Assembly: GCA_003151475.1 (NCBI GenBank)
Contig: PLXQ01000017.1
Span: 1-64,000, forward strand
Length of the DNA: 64,000 nt
Direction: 5' to 3'
Source of the DNA: Acidimicrobiaceae bacterium
GTDB taxonomy: Bacteria > Actinomycetota > Acidimicrobiia > Acidimicrobiales > UBA8190
Position numbers and translations under genes: made by a program. Below are positions 42,101 through 51,100 of the stretch, one piece after another. Each line of letters begins with the position of its first letter. Position 1 is the first letter of the stretch. A model generated the notes under the pieces. That model was not told where the DNA came from. It was given only the letters and a program-made list of their open reading frames with translations, and ran no database searches.

Positions 42101-45100
42101 CCCCTTGCGATCGATCCCTCTGGGCTCCATCCCGCTACGGTCCATCGGCAACCTGTCGTCGGTCATCGACTGCACCTTGGTCGACTGCTCGAGCGCAACA
42201 CTGGGTGACGCCGAAGCGGCTAACGCCGTGCTTCCCACCGCCACCTTGGCTCAGTTGACCACGCTCGACAGCGTCGCTCTCGGTTCGGTCCCTCTGCGGT
42301 CGATCGACCTCACGACCAGTCCCCTGCGGTCGATCCCCCTGCGATCCATCGGCACCCTCTCGTCGGTGGTCGACTGCACCAAGGTGGACTGCTCGGACAC
42401 GACCACGGCCACCCTCGGTGACGCGGCGGCGGCCAACGCCATCTTGGCCACCGCCTCACTGAACGACCTGGGCGCCTTCCTGGGCACCGCTCTCGGCGAC
42501 CTCGGCACCTACGGCCTCACCACCCTGGCCGATCTCGGGGCCTTCCTGGGAACGACGGTCGGACAACTCCTGGCCGGCATCAACAGCGCAGTCCCGGGCT
42601 TCCCGACTTTGACCCTGAGCGACCTCCTGGCCGGTCTCACGCCTCCGACGTCGTACCCGTGGCAGTCGGTCGACCTCACCACGATCCCGCTAGCCCAGTT
42701 CGAGAGCTCAGGGGGAACCGACACCTACACAGCCGCTCTCACCGTCAACGGGTCTTCGCCGACTCCGGTGAAGGTGACACTAACGCTGCCGGCCGGTTTC
42801 GCCTACCTCGCCGGTAGCGCCACCCTCGACGGAGGAGCGCTGCCTGATCCGGCGTCGACATCGTCACCTCTCGTGTGGGATCCCACAGTCAGCCCCGGAG
42901 CCCACACCCTGTCCGTGCATGTGGCGGCAGGCATCGGCCTCGGACCCGCCACGGCGCGTTTGACGGCACAGATCGGCACCAGCACGGCCGTCACCTCGTC
43001 GACCACGGTGACGGTGATCGACGGCCTGGACCCGAACAGCACACCAGCGTCGGCGTCTCCTTTGGCCACGGACAGCCTCAATCTCGGCTACCTCACCTCC
43101 GCCGGAGACCAAGACTTCTGGTCGGTTTCGGTGAGCCAGGGCGAGGAACTGGCCTTGTCACTGTCGAACCTTCCTGCCGACTACGACCTCACCCTGTTCG
43201 CGCCGAGCGGTCAGCAGCTACAGGGCGCGCCGGTCCAGCAGGCACCGGGCGTCACCGACGCGCCGCCGTCGCTCACCACTGAGCCCCAACCGGTGCCGGG
43301 AGGAAACGACGTCCCCACCGCGCCGCCTGCCGGCTACCAGCTCTACGCCCAGTCGAACAACCGGGGGACCGACGACGAGACCATCCAGACAACCCCACTC
43401 GACGCCGGCACCTACCTGATCCAAATCACCGGGTACAACGGGGCGTCGAGCCCCCAGCCGTATCTGCTGCGTTCGACGGCGGTGTCGTCGGGGGCGACAA
43501 CGACGTGCCCCGCCATCACCTACCCGAACCCGTTGCCGGCGGCGGCGGCGGCACCGACAATCGCCGCCGGAACGAACACGTTGTTCCTCGTGGACACGCA
43601 GCGACTGCGGGCCGCCTACGGCGACACGGCCGAAAGCCAGGTCATGTCCGCCCTAACGGCTGTGGCCGGCGACAGCGTCGACGGGGTGACGGGAGCGATC
43701 CTTCCCGTGGACAGCAGCAGCGCCGTCCAGAGCGCCTACAGCAGGTGGAACGACGGAGCCCATGCCAATCCCTGTTCCGTGGAGGCGGCCAACGGCGTGG
43801 TGACGGCCATCTCGGCGCTCGTCGACCAGGTCCGCCTCGCCCATCCGAACATCACCAATCTCGTCATCGTGGGCGCCGACGACCAGATCCCGTTCGCCCG
43901 GATCGCCGACGGGGCCACCCAGTCGAACGAACGCGACTACGCGGCGAGCACCTTCCCGGGCGAGAGCAACGTGCTGGCCAACACATTGGCCCAAGGTTTC
44001 TACATGAGTGACGACCCCTACAGCGCCACTCAGCCCCTGGCCGTGGGCAGCGCCACTCTCTACACTCCCCAGCTGGCCGTCGGCCGCCTGGTGGAAAACC
44101 CCACCCAGATCGTCGGGGCCCTCAACCGCTTTGTCTCGAGCCACGGCGTTCTGGACTCCTCGGCGGCACTTTCCACCGGCTACTCGTTTCTCACCTCGGG
44201 CGCCCAGCTGGTGGCGGCCAATCTGTCCAAGGTCAGCGGCCGCAACGTGGCCGACCTCATCAATGGATCTTGGACCCACGCACAGCTCAATCAGGCCCTC
44301 ACAGCCACACCCGTCCCCGGTCTCGACAGCATCAATGCCCATTTCGACTACTCGCGTGCACTCCCTGCCCTCGGAAACACCACCGGCGATCAGAGCGATC
44401 TGTTCACCACCACGGACATCAGGAGCGCGCCCACGAACACCTATGCGGGCCGGTTGCTCTTTTCGATGGGCTGTCACGCCGGTCTGACCGTCGACGATGC
44501 CGAAGTGGCATCGAGCGGGATCACCACGCCGGTCGACGACTGGGCCAAGACCTTCGCCGACAGTGGAGCCCTGTGGGTAGCCAACACCGGCTACGGATAC
44601 GGCGACACCGACACCGTGGCCTATTCCGCCCGTCTCATGGCCGGCTTCGCCAACAACCTCGACGGGTCCGTGAGTGTGGGAGCCGCCCTCACCGACGCCA
44701 AGCAGAGCTACGAAGCGGGCGACACCGTGCTGAGCGCCTATGACCTCAAAGCCATGATGGAGTCCACCTTCTACGGGTTGCCCATGTACCACCTGAACAG
44801 CACCCCGCCGGCGGCCACCCCACCCCCCGTCCCCCCGGTCATCCAGGGCGACCCGATCACGGGGCTGGCGTCGGCGTCGATCTCGCTGAGCCTGCCCATC
44901 GGGGCCGCTGCGGGCGACCTCGGCGTGCAGTCCACCACCGCCGGCCAGTACTACCAGGTGAACGGCTCGAATCCGTACAACGGCCAGACCCAGACAACCG
45001 AGTACCGACCGATCGAGCCGCTGGCTACCGTCGACGTGACCGAACCGTCTTCCCCGCCGGGCGCGCTGGCCCAGGTGGCCCACGGCGCACTCATCACTGC

Positions 45101-48092
45101 GCTCACTTCCACCGACGTCCATCCGATCACACCGGCCGTGGCCCAGCCCGATGTCGACTCGACGGGCAACGGCACACCGCCGGGTCTCGGTATCGACCCC
45201 TTCCCGGCCCAGCTCCAGCGGGTGGCGACCTACCAGAGCATCGGCACTGCCGGCGTCACCCAGCACCAACAGTTCGACTTCGTGGCCGGACAGTTCCTGC
45301 CCGACCCGAGCAACCCGGGACAGGGCAACCAACGGTTGTTCACCTCCGTGAACGCGTCGGTGCTGTACCAGGATCCGTCCAACACCGACTTCACCCCGGC
45401 CACCATCGAAACCACCGAGGCGTTCGTGGAGAGCGGTCGCTCCGACTTCGTCGTCAACGCCTCCGACCCGGGTGCGCCCATCAAACGGGTCCTCGTTCTG
45501 TACTCCGACGGGGCGTCTCCGGGTACCTGGACCGCCCTCGATCTCGCCTCGTCCGACGGCCAGCACTGGAGCGGCGCGGGGACGGCCACACCCAGCGGCA
45601 AGATCGCCTACTTCGTGCAAGTGGTGGACGCGGCCGGGAACGTGGCCGTGTCCTCCAACAAAGGCGCCTATTTCCCCGCCTTGGCTGTGCCCGGCGCGTC
45701 GGGCGGCATCGGAATCGACCTGGGGGGATCACCACAGGTCGGCGACTACTTCACCGGCCCGGTGACAGCCACCGTCAGTGGGCCGTCCGGCCTCAGCTTC
45801 ACCCTCGACGGCTCCCCGGCCCAACCGGTCCCGCCGGGCGGTCTGATTCCCGTCACCGGCGACGGCGCCCACCAGATCACGGTGACCGACAGCGCAGGTG
45901 ACACCGAAAGCCAGCTGATCCGTATCGATACCCTGCCGCCGGTGTTGTCCACGTCGGAAAGCCCGCCCCCGGTTGGCACCCGGCCCGGGTACCTGGCCCC
46001 GGGGGCGACCGTGAAGGTCGCCGCCACCGATGCGGGTTCGGGCGTCGCCTCGGTCACCTACAGCGAGAACGGGGGGCCCTCGATCCCGTTGGGCGCTTCG
46101 TCAGGAACGATCACCGTGGCCACCTCGGCCACCATCGTGATCACGGCGAGGGACCAAGTGGGCAACGTCGGCACCACCACGGTGGTGGCCAATGTCGACA
46201 GCGCCGCGCCAACCGCCGCTTGCACGGTCCCATCAGTCGCGTGGACGAACCACGACGTGTCGGTTGTGTGCGCCCTCTCCGACACCCAGTCGGGTCTCGC
46301 CAATCCCGAGCAGGCGACCACCACCCTCTCCACCAGCGTGCCGGCGGGGACGGCCACCGCCAGCGCCAGCACGAGCGCCGCCACTGTGTGCGACAAGGTC
46401 GGCAACTGCGGCGGGGTCGGGCCCTTCGGACCCTTCGAGGTGGACAAGAGTGCCCCGTCGGTAACGGCCCTCACGTCGATGACGCCCTCAGCGTCAGGCT
46501 TCGTCAAAGAGGGGTCGGCGCTCAACGTCTCGGGTAGCGATACCGGGTCGGGAGTGAAGACGATCACCTATCTGGCCACGGGCGCCCAAGCCGGCAGCGG
46601 CAACATATTCGCCGCCGGAGCCACCGACCCGCTCTCGGTGGCAACGTCACTGCTCCTCACGGCCCAAGGAACGACCACATTCGTATTCACGGCCACCGAC
46701 CTCGCCGGCAACGTCTCGTCTACGGCCACCGTAACGGTGAACGTCGACGCCACAGCGCCCACGGTCACGTGCGCAGTCCCGCCCGTCGCCTGGTCGGGCC
46801 ACGACGTGTCGGTGCCCTGCATCGTCACCGACGCCCTGTCGGGTCTCGCCTCTCCCTCGCAGTCGACAACCACGGTGACGACCACGGTTCCCGCCGGCAC
46901 AGCGACGGCGGCGGCGTCCACGAACACGGCGACGGTGTGTGACGAGGTCGGCAATTGCGCGACCGTGGGCCCGTTCGGCCCCTTCGAGGTGGACAAGAGT
47001 GTGCCGTCGGCGAGCGCCACCACTACCCCGGCGCCGTCGGCGTCAGGATGGGTACCAGGGACGACGATGCTCAATCTCGCAGCCACCGACACCGGCTCCG
47101 GCGTGCTGTCGATCACGTACACGCTTACGGGAGCACAGAGCGGGGGGGCCACCATTGCCGGCGCCTCGGGATCGGTGGCACTCACCACGGCCGGCACCAC
47201 GACCGTGCAAGTACACGCCACCGACAAGGTCGGCAACGTGTCGCCGACCACCACCCTGATCGTGAAGGACGACAAGCTCGGTCCCACCATCACCTGTACC
47301 CCGCCGACGTCCGCCACCTGGTCGGCGACCGATATATCGGTGCCATGCACGGCAACCGATAGCCAAGCGGGACTGTCCGCAGCATCTCCCACGCCGCAGT
47401 CGCCGTGGGGTTTCAGCTTGTCGACCAGTGTGGCGGTGGGGACAGAAACGGCCACCGCAACCACGGGCACCTTGAAGGTGTGCGACGAGGTGGGTAACTG
47501 CACGACGGCCGGTCCGTATGGGCCGTTCAAGGTAGACAAGAAGGCCCCGACCATCACCATCACCGCGCCCGTGGCGGGTTCCACCTACTTCGTGGGCCAG
47601 TCGGTGAAGGCGGCGTACACCTGCGGTGACGCCGGTTCGGGCCTGGCCTCTTGTACGGGCACGGTGACCAACGGCGCCGCCATTGCGACGAACACGGTGG
47701 GGTCCTACACCTTCACGGTGACAGCCAAGGACAAGGCCGGCAACACGGGGACGCAGACGGTGTCCTACACCGTGGCCAACAGGCTGTGCGCCGTGATCAG
47801 CCCGGCCCCGCAGTCTTCCTCGGCTGTGCTCTTCACCGTGCGGCTGTGCGACAGCCAGGGCCACAACCTGACCACCAACAAGACCGTCCTGACCGCAGCG
47901 CGGGTCGATGCCTCGGGAGCGCCGGTGTCGGTGATTCCGGATCCGAAAAACACCTTCTTCTTCGTTCCCGTCGTAAACACCGACATCTACATCCTGCAGG
48001 ACTCGAAGCTGGCTTCGGGCAGCCATATTCTCTACGTCACCGTGGCGGGCGACCCCGCCCTGCACCCGATCTCATTCACCGTGTCTCACTAG
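39135..48092 (+). CDS. Giant secreted multidomain protein: PLRSI repeats plus C25-like peptidase
   Basis: 2985 residues, ATG 39135 with a GGGGGGA site upstream. Order: signal peptide (1-37, ending A-L-A); glycine-rich domain (about 156-276); YVTN-type beta-propeller (about 306-619); PLRSI pentapeptide region (667-1072) with three inserted S-S-V-[IV]-D-C-T modules; leucine/glycine-rich helices; a DUF11-like domain (about 1194-1292); a PPC-like domain (about 1296-1446). Next is a caspase-fold peptidase resembling family C25 (about 1456-1889), with likely dyad H1736 (NAHFDYS) and C1780 (SMGCHAG). Then come OmpL47/Ig-like repeats (about 2209-2889), each with FGPFEVDK-type ends. No C-terminal anchor is visible. 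It is probably secreted or surface-held; role unknown (protease, adhesin or self-processing). Confidence 0.85.
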   Translation: MTPTRGNGGLARLGTRLTLVAMVGAGALLVQSPTALAGPSPCGTHGVLTTAGSTATCTYTTQGENTFTVPANVTSVSIKAVGASGLPGLPGGAGGAGATVASTVAIPTSQSTLYVEVDTGSGVGGLAPASGGTGGGASDVRTQPASSGGLTAGSSDPRLIVAGGGGGGGGGGGGNSFFGTGGVGGSAGLPSVNGAGGGSCAQAPGGTGGTGAGGGAACGDGSAGTPGAGGVGGTGLPFGNGGDGGGGGGGGYVGGGGGGGDPTGTSGGGGGGSSFSGGTGTTIATDATGVPLIAISWVPTSTASPTGATVYVANQVSANVLPVDEITNIAGIPTPSGGSPIDISITGDGSTAWVAESSPDAIHPINLATDTAGSPISIPATSPLATLVVTSDGTTVYVADQSGSIYAVDTAASSVSLFANVDYTDIERMVLAPDGSNLYVVSRDPQSSAGEVSDIALSVGGENANTVPVSFPSDLAISPDGSLLYVLSSSWQIDVIGAVGTDEGFTQTRTISLPSTGVGNPSEIAVSPDGASAYVSVPATNGPSDPGTIDVVDLSGGGTEAVVGVGIDPLGIAATPDGAYVYVTNEVDNTLDKIDVTTDTVVKTIAVGNQPGALAIGPAASSSVTASLSAGSPTVASVNAVPESALPAAAVEGGASPAGSGNAASAPLRSIPLRSISLGSIPLRSIPLRSIPLRSIPAAARALSTTLLSNLPLEYPPGCSGTSCTGWSGVLAGTALAINPLQSTSLADVLADPTASARFASVPLSGLDVSSTALASLPLAAVALAGTPLRSIPLPGAGASDSDRLTAWCTQLASIGFDCASDFGINPSDPSTAENVDLLALSLAGVPLRSIPLRSIDLTSIDLTSSPLASLPLRSITLSSTSLGSIPLRSIPLRSIPLGATPLRSIGNLSSVIDCTLVDCSTATISDAVTAGAILSTATLAQLATLDSTALGSIPLSSIDMTSSPLRSIPLRSIDLTSSPLRSIPLRSIPLRSIPLGSIPLRSIGNLSSVIDCTLVDCSSATLGDAEAANAVLPTATLAQLTTLDSVALGSVPLRSIDLTTSPLRSIPLRSIGTLSSVVDCTKVDCSDTTTATLGDAAAANAILATASLNDLGAFLGTALGDLGTYGLTTLADLGAFLGTTVGQLLAGINSAVPGFPTLTLSDLLAGLTPPTSYPWQSVDLTTIPLAQFESSGGTDTYTAALTVNGSSPTPVKVTLTLPAGFAYLAGSATLDGGALPDPASTSSPLVWDPTVSPGAHTLSVHVAAGIGLGPATARLTAQIGTSTAVTSSTTVTVIDGLDPNSTPASASPLATDSLNLGYLTSAGDQDFWSVSVSQGEELALSLSNLPADYDLTLFAPSGQQLQGAPVQQAPGVTDAPPSLTTEPQPVPGGNDVPTAPPAGYQLYAQSNNRGTDDETIQTTPLDAGTYLIQITGYNGASSPQPYLLRSTAVSSGATTTCPAITYPNPLPAAAAAPTIAAGTNTLFLVDTQRLRAAYGDTAESQVMSALTAVAGDSVDGVTGAILPVDSSSAVQSAYSRWNDGAHANPCSVEAANGVVTAISALVDQVRLAHPNITNLVIVGADDQIPFARIADGATQSNERDYAASTFPGESNVLANTLAQGFYMSDDPYSATQPLAVGSATLYTPQLAVGRLVENPTQIVGALNRFVSSHGVLDSSAALSTGYSFLTSGAQLVAANLSKVSGRNVADLINGSWTHAQLNQALTATPVPGLDSINAHFDYSRALPALGNTTGDQSDLFTTTDIRSAPTNTYAGRLLFSMGCHAGLTVDDAEVASSGITTPVDDWAKTFADSGALWVANTGYGYGDTDTVAYSARLMAGFANNLDGSVSVGAALTDAKQSYEAGDTVLSAYDLKAMMESTFYGLPMYHLNSTPPAATPPPVPPVIQGDPITGLASASISLSLPIGAAAGDLGVQSTTAGQYYQVNGSNPYNGQTQTTEYRPIEPLATVDVTEPSSPPGALAQVAHGALITALTSTDVHPITPAVAQPDVDSTGNGTPPGLGIDPFPAQLQRVATYQSIGTAGVTQHQQFDFVAGQFLPDPSNPGQGNQRLFTSVNASVLYQDPSNTDFTPATIETTEAFVESGRSDFVVNASDPGAPIKRVLVLYSDGASPGTWTALDLASSDGQHWSGAGTATPSGKIAYFVQVVDAAGNVAVSSNKGAYFPALAVPGASGGIGIDLGGSPQVGDYFTGPVTATVSGPSGLSFTLDGSPAQPVPPGGLIPVTGDGAHQITVTDSAGDTESQLIRIDTLPPVLSTSESPPPVGTRPGYLAPGATVKVAATDAGSGVASVTYSENGGPSIPLGASSGTITVATSATIVITARDQVGNVGTTTVVANVDSAAPTAACTVPSVAWTNHDVSVVCALSDTQSGLANPEQATTTLSTSVPAGTATASASTSAATVCDKVGNCGGVGPFGPFEVDKSAPSVTALTSMTPSASGFVKEGSALNVSGSDTGSGVKTITYLATGAQAGSGNIFAAGATDPLSVATSLLLTAQGTTTFVFTATDLAGNVSSTATVTVNVDATAPTVTCAVPPVAWSGHDVSVPCIVTDALSGLASPSQSTTTVTTTVPAGTATAAASTNTATVCDEVGNCATVGPFGPFEVDKSVPSASATTTPAPSASGWVPGTTMLNLAATDTGSGVLSITYTLTGAQSGGATIAGASGSVALTTAGTTTVQVHATDKVGNVSPTTTLIVKDDKLGPTITCTPPTSATWSATDISVPCTATDSQAGLSAASPTPQSPWGFSLSTSVAVGTETATATTGTLKVCDEVGNCTTAGPYGPFKVDKKAPTITITAPVAGSTYFVGQSVKAAYTCGDAGSGLASCTGTVTNGAAIATNTVGSYTFTVTAKDKAGNTGTQTVSYTVANRLCAVISPAPQSSSAVLFTVRLCDSQGHNLTTNKTVLTAARVDASGAPVSVIPDPKNTFFFVPVVNTDIYILQDSKLASGSHILYVTVAGDPALHPISFTVSH
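41133..42350 (+). repeat. Pentapeptide PLRSI-coding repeat region
   Basis: A 15-bp unit (roughly CTGCGGTCGATCCCC) encoding P-L-R-S-I is repeated; I count 21 exact PLRSI copies in several runs, mixed with variants such as DLTSS, SLGSI, PLGSI and PLASL. Runs are separated by copies of a module of about 50 residues containing L-S-S-V-[IV]-D-C-T-x-V-D-C-S. In the pentapeptide-repeat register, I, P, L, R, S would place Ile and Leu inside a right-handed beta-helix. Confidence 0.9.
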
Positions 48093-48122
48093 TGCGGGAC
48101 TTCGGCTGACGGGACGACCGAC

Positions 48123-51100
48123 GTGGCAGCACCGACCCGGCTGACGCCCATGTCCGAGCGCGCAGCCGATCAATCCGAGCGGCTTCGGCCCTATGTGCCG
48201 AGACTGTCCATCGACTGGCTGCGCTCGCAAGCCGACGAGGAGCTCCAGAACATCGAAGCCACCGTGGCCTTCGTTGACGTCTCCGGCTTCACGGCCCTGA
48301 CCGAACGGCTGGCGGCGCGGGGCAAGATCGGTGCCGAGGAAGTCAGTGACCTCATCGGTGGTTGCTTCGCCGAGCTGCTCGACATCGGGTACGAGTACGG
48401 AGCTGAGCTTCTCAAGTGGGGCGGCGATGCCGCGCTGGTGATGTTCCGCGAACCGGACTCGGTGGCCCGGGCTTGTCGCGCCGCCTGGTTGATGACACGG
48501 GCCATGGAGCGCGTCGGCAGGGTCCGAACTTCCATGGGCCCCGTCACCTTGGGTATCTCCGTCGGGGTCCACCGGGGCTGTTTCAACCTCTACCTCGTGG
48601 GGGAGCACCACCGCGAGCTCGTGATAACGGGACCGGCGGCGTCGGAGACAGCTCGGATGGAGGCCATCGCCGAGTCGGGCGAAGTCGTGGTGAGTCCCCA
48701 CACGGCGGCGTCGGTGCCCACCGAGGACCTGGGTCCGGCCAAGGGGGCGGGCATCCTCCTGGTCGCGGCGCCGGAGGCGGCCGTAGCGCCGGCCCGGACC
48801 GCTCCCGATGTCGGGGGAGTCGACGTCGCCCTGTTGCTACCGCCCCCCACCCGGGCCCATCTTCTCGGCGGCGGCGAACAGGCCGAGCATCGCCACGCAG
48901 CGGTGGCCTTCGTCGAGTTCTCGGGCGTCGATGCTCTGAGCGAAACGGAGGGGCCCGAAGCGGTCACCCCGTTTCTCCGCGCCATCGTGCACCGGGCCCA
49001 GGTGGTCGCCGCCGACACCGGGGTGACATTTCACGGCACCGACATCGGCCCTGATGGCGGCAAGATCCTGCTTCTCGGCGGGGTGCCGGTCGTGCGGGGC
49101 AACGACGAGGAGCGGGTCCTGCGCGCCGCGCACGCCGTGGTGGCCGGGGGCGGGGGGAAGTTACGAGTCCGAGCCGGTGTCAACGCCGGCCGGGTCTTCA
49201 TGCACGAGACCGGGCCCCCGCACCGGCGGATCCACTCGTTCTCGGGAGACGCCGTCAATCTGGCTGCCCGGGTGATGGGAAGGGCAGAACCCGGTCAGGT
49301 CCTCGCTACTGCCGCTGTCCTCGACCGGACCAAGGTGATCCTCGCAGCCGAACCGCTCCCGCCATTCACGGTGAAGGGAAAGAGGGAGCCGGTCCAGGCC
49401 TTCGCCGTGGACCATGTGGGCGGCACCCGGTCATTTGCCGAAGCAGACCGGTTGCCGTTCGTCGGTCGGAAAAAGGAGCTTGTCTCCTTGCTCGATGCCG
49501 CTGCCGCCGCCGCCTCGGGATCCGGTGGCGTCGTCGACATCTTGGCTGGTGCGGGCATGGGGAAGTCGCGTCTGGTATCCGAGGCTTCGGCTCGCTGGAC
49601 GCTGCGGACCCTGCGTCTTGCCTGTGAGGAATATGGGCGGTCCACGCCGTACCTTCCTTTCCGCTGGTTGTTACGGGCCGTGATCGGCCTTGACGAGGAG
49701 ACCCCCTCCGACGTCGTGAAGAGCCGACTGCGTTCGGCGGTGTCCGACGCGGTCCCGACGCTCGTGCCCTGGCTCCCGCTCCTCGGTGACGTGCTCGACG
49801 TGTCTCTCCCCGCCACCGCCGAAGTGGAAGCCCTCGAACCACGATTCCTGCGTCGCAAACTGGAGGAGTCGGTCATCGCCCTGTTATCGGCGTTGCTGCC
49901 GGAACCGACCGCCATCGTCTTCGAAGATGCCCACGAGATGGACGACGCTTCCGCTGACCTCGTCCGCCGCCTCTCTCGCCTGGTCATCGATCGGCCGTGG
50001 ATGGTGGTGCTGTCCCGGCGTTCAGACGGCAATCTTCGGACGCTGTCGGAGCTCGCCGGGGTCACGACCCTCACCCTCGAGCCCCTGGACCCCGCATCCG
50101 CTTCCAAGCTCCTGGCCGGCGCCGCTGCTGATGTGGCACTGGCCGGACGCGACCGGGCCCTCATCATCGACCGGTCGGCCGGCAATCCCCTCTTCTTGCG
50201 GGAACTGGCGGGGGCCCTGCGCCATGGTGAATCGATCGACGATATGCCCACCGCCTTGGAGCAGTTGCTGGCCTCTCAGGTCGACCGCCTGGTGCCCGCT
50301 GACCGCCGGGTCCTGCGCTCGGCCGCCGTCCTCGGAGTGCGATTTGACCGGGCCATGCTGGGAGAGCTCCTGGACAACCCCGACTACGCAAGCAACGACC
50401 TGTGGCGCCGGCTCGACCCGTATGTGAACGGCGAAGGTGATGGGCAGATGCGGTTCGCCAATGCCTTGGCCCGCGACGCCGCTTATGAGGGTCTGTCTTT
50501 CAAACGTCGACGTGATCTGCACGGCCGGGCCTTGGAGGGCATCGAGCGGAGGACCTCCACTCCCGACGACCAAGCCGATCTGCTGTCGCTCCACGCGCTG
50601 CACGCCGAACGATTCGACGCGGCATGGCGCTACGCACGGGTGGCCGGGGACAGGGCGGCCGGGCTCTATGCCAACGCCGACGCGGCCACCCTGTACCGGC
50701 GCGCCCTCGACGCGGCACGCAGGCTGCGCCCCGCCGAGCGCCCCGACGTGGCTGCGGTGGCCGAGGCGCTGGGCGACGTCGCCGAGCTCGCCGGCGATTT
50801 CGAATCCGCTCGGGACGCTTACAGCCAGGCCCGCCGACTGCGCCACGATGACGAGGACCGAGCCCGCCTTCTTCGAAAGTCGGGCGTCATCCACGAACGA
50901 TTCGGCCGGTACCGCGAGGCCCTGCGCTGCTACGCCCGAGGTCGGTCCCTGCTGGTCGCCGGGGGCCGGTCAGCGACAGCGGAGGCGGCCGAACTGGCTA
51001 TCGCCTACGCCGGGGTCCGCTTCCGCCAAGGTCGATACCGTGATTGCATCTCCTGGGCCCAGACGGCGGCGGCCGAGGCGGACGGGGCCGCCCATCGATC

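Noticed and set aside
40877-42244. Minus-strand frame of about 450 codons opposite the PLRSI region
   Set aside because: Its repeated G-I-D-R-S/G-M-E-x units are only the antisense image of PLRSI codons.
41133-42350. Non-coding satellite or CRISPR in the PLRSI region
   Set aside because: Period is 15 bp in frame with the giant protein and variants conserve amino-acid pattern.
43653-45620. Minus-strand frame of about 650 codons opposite the peptidase part of the giant gene
   Set aside because: Gly/Val/His-rich shadow with no domain; the plus strand carries recognisable catalytic motifs.
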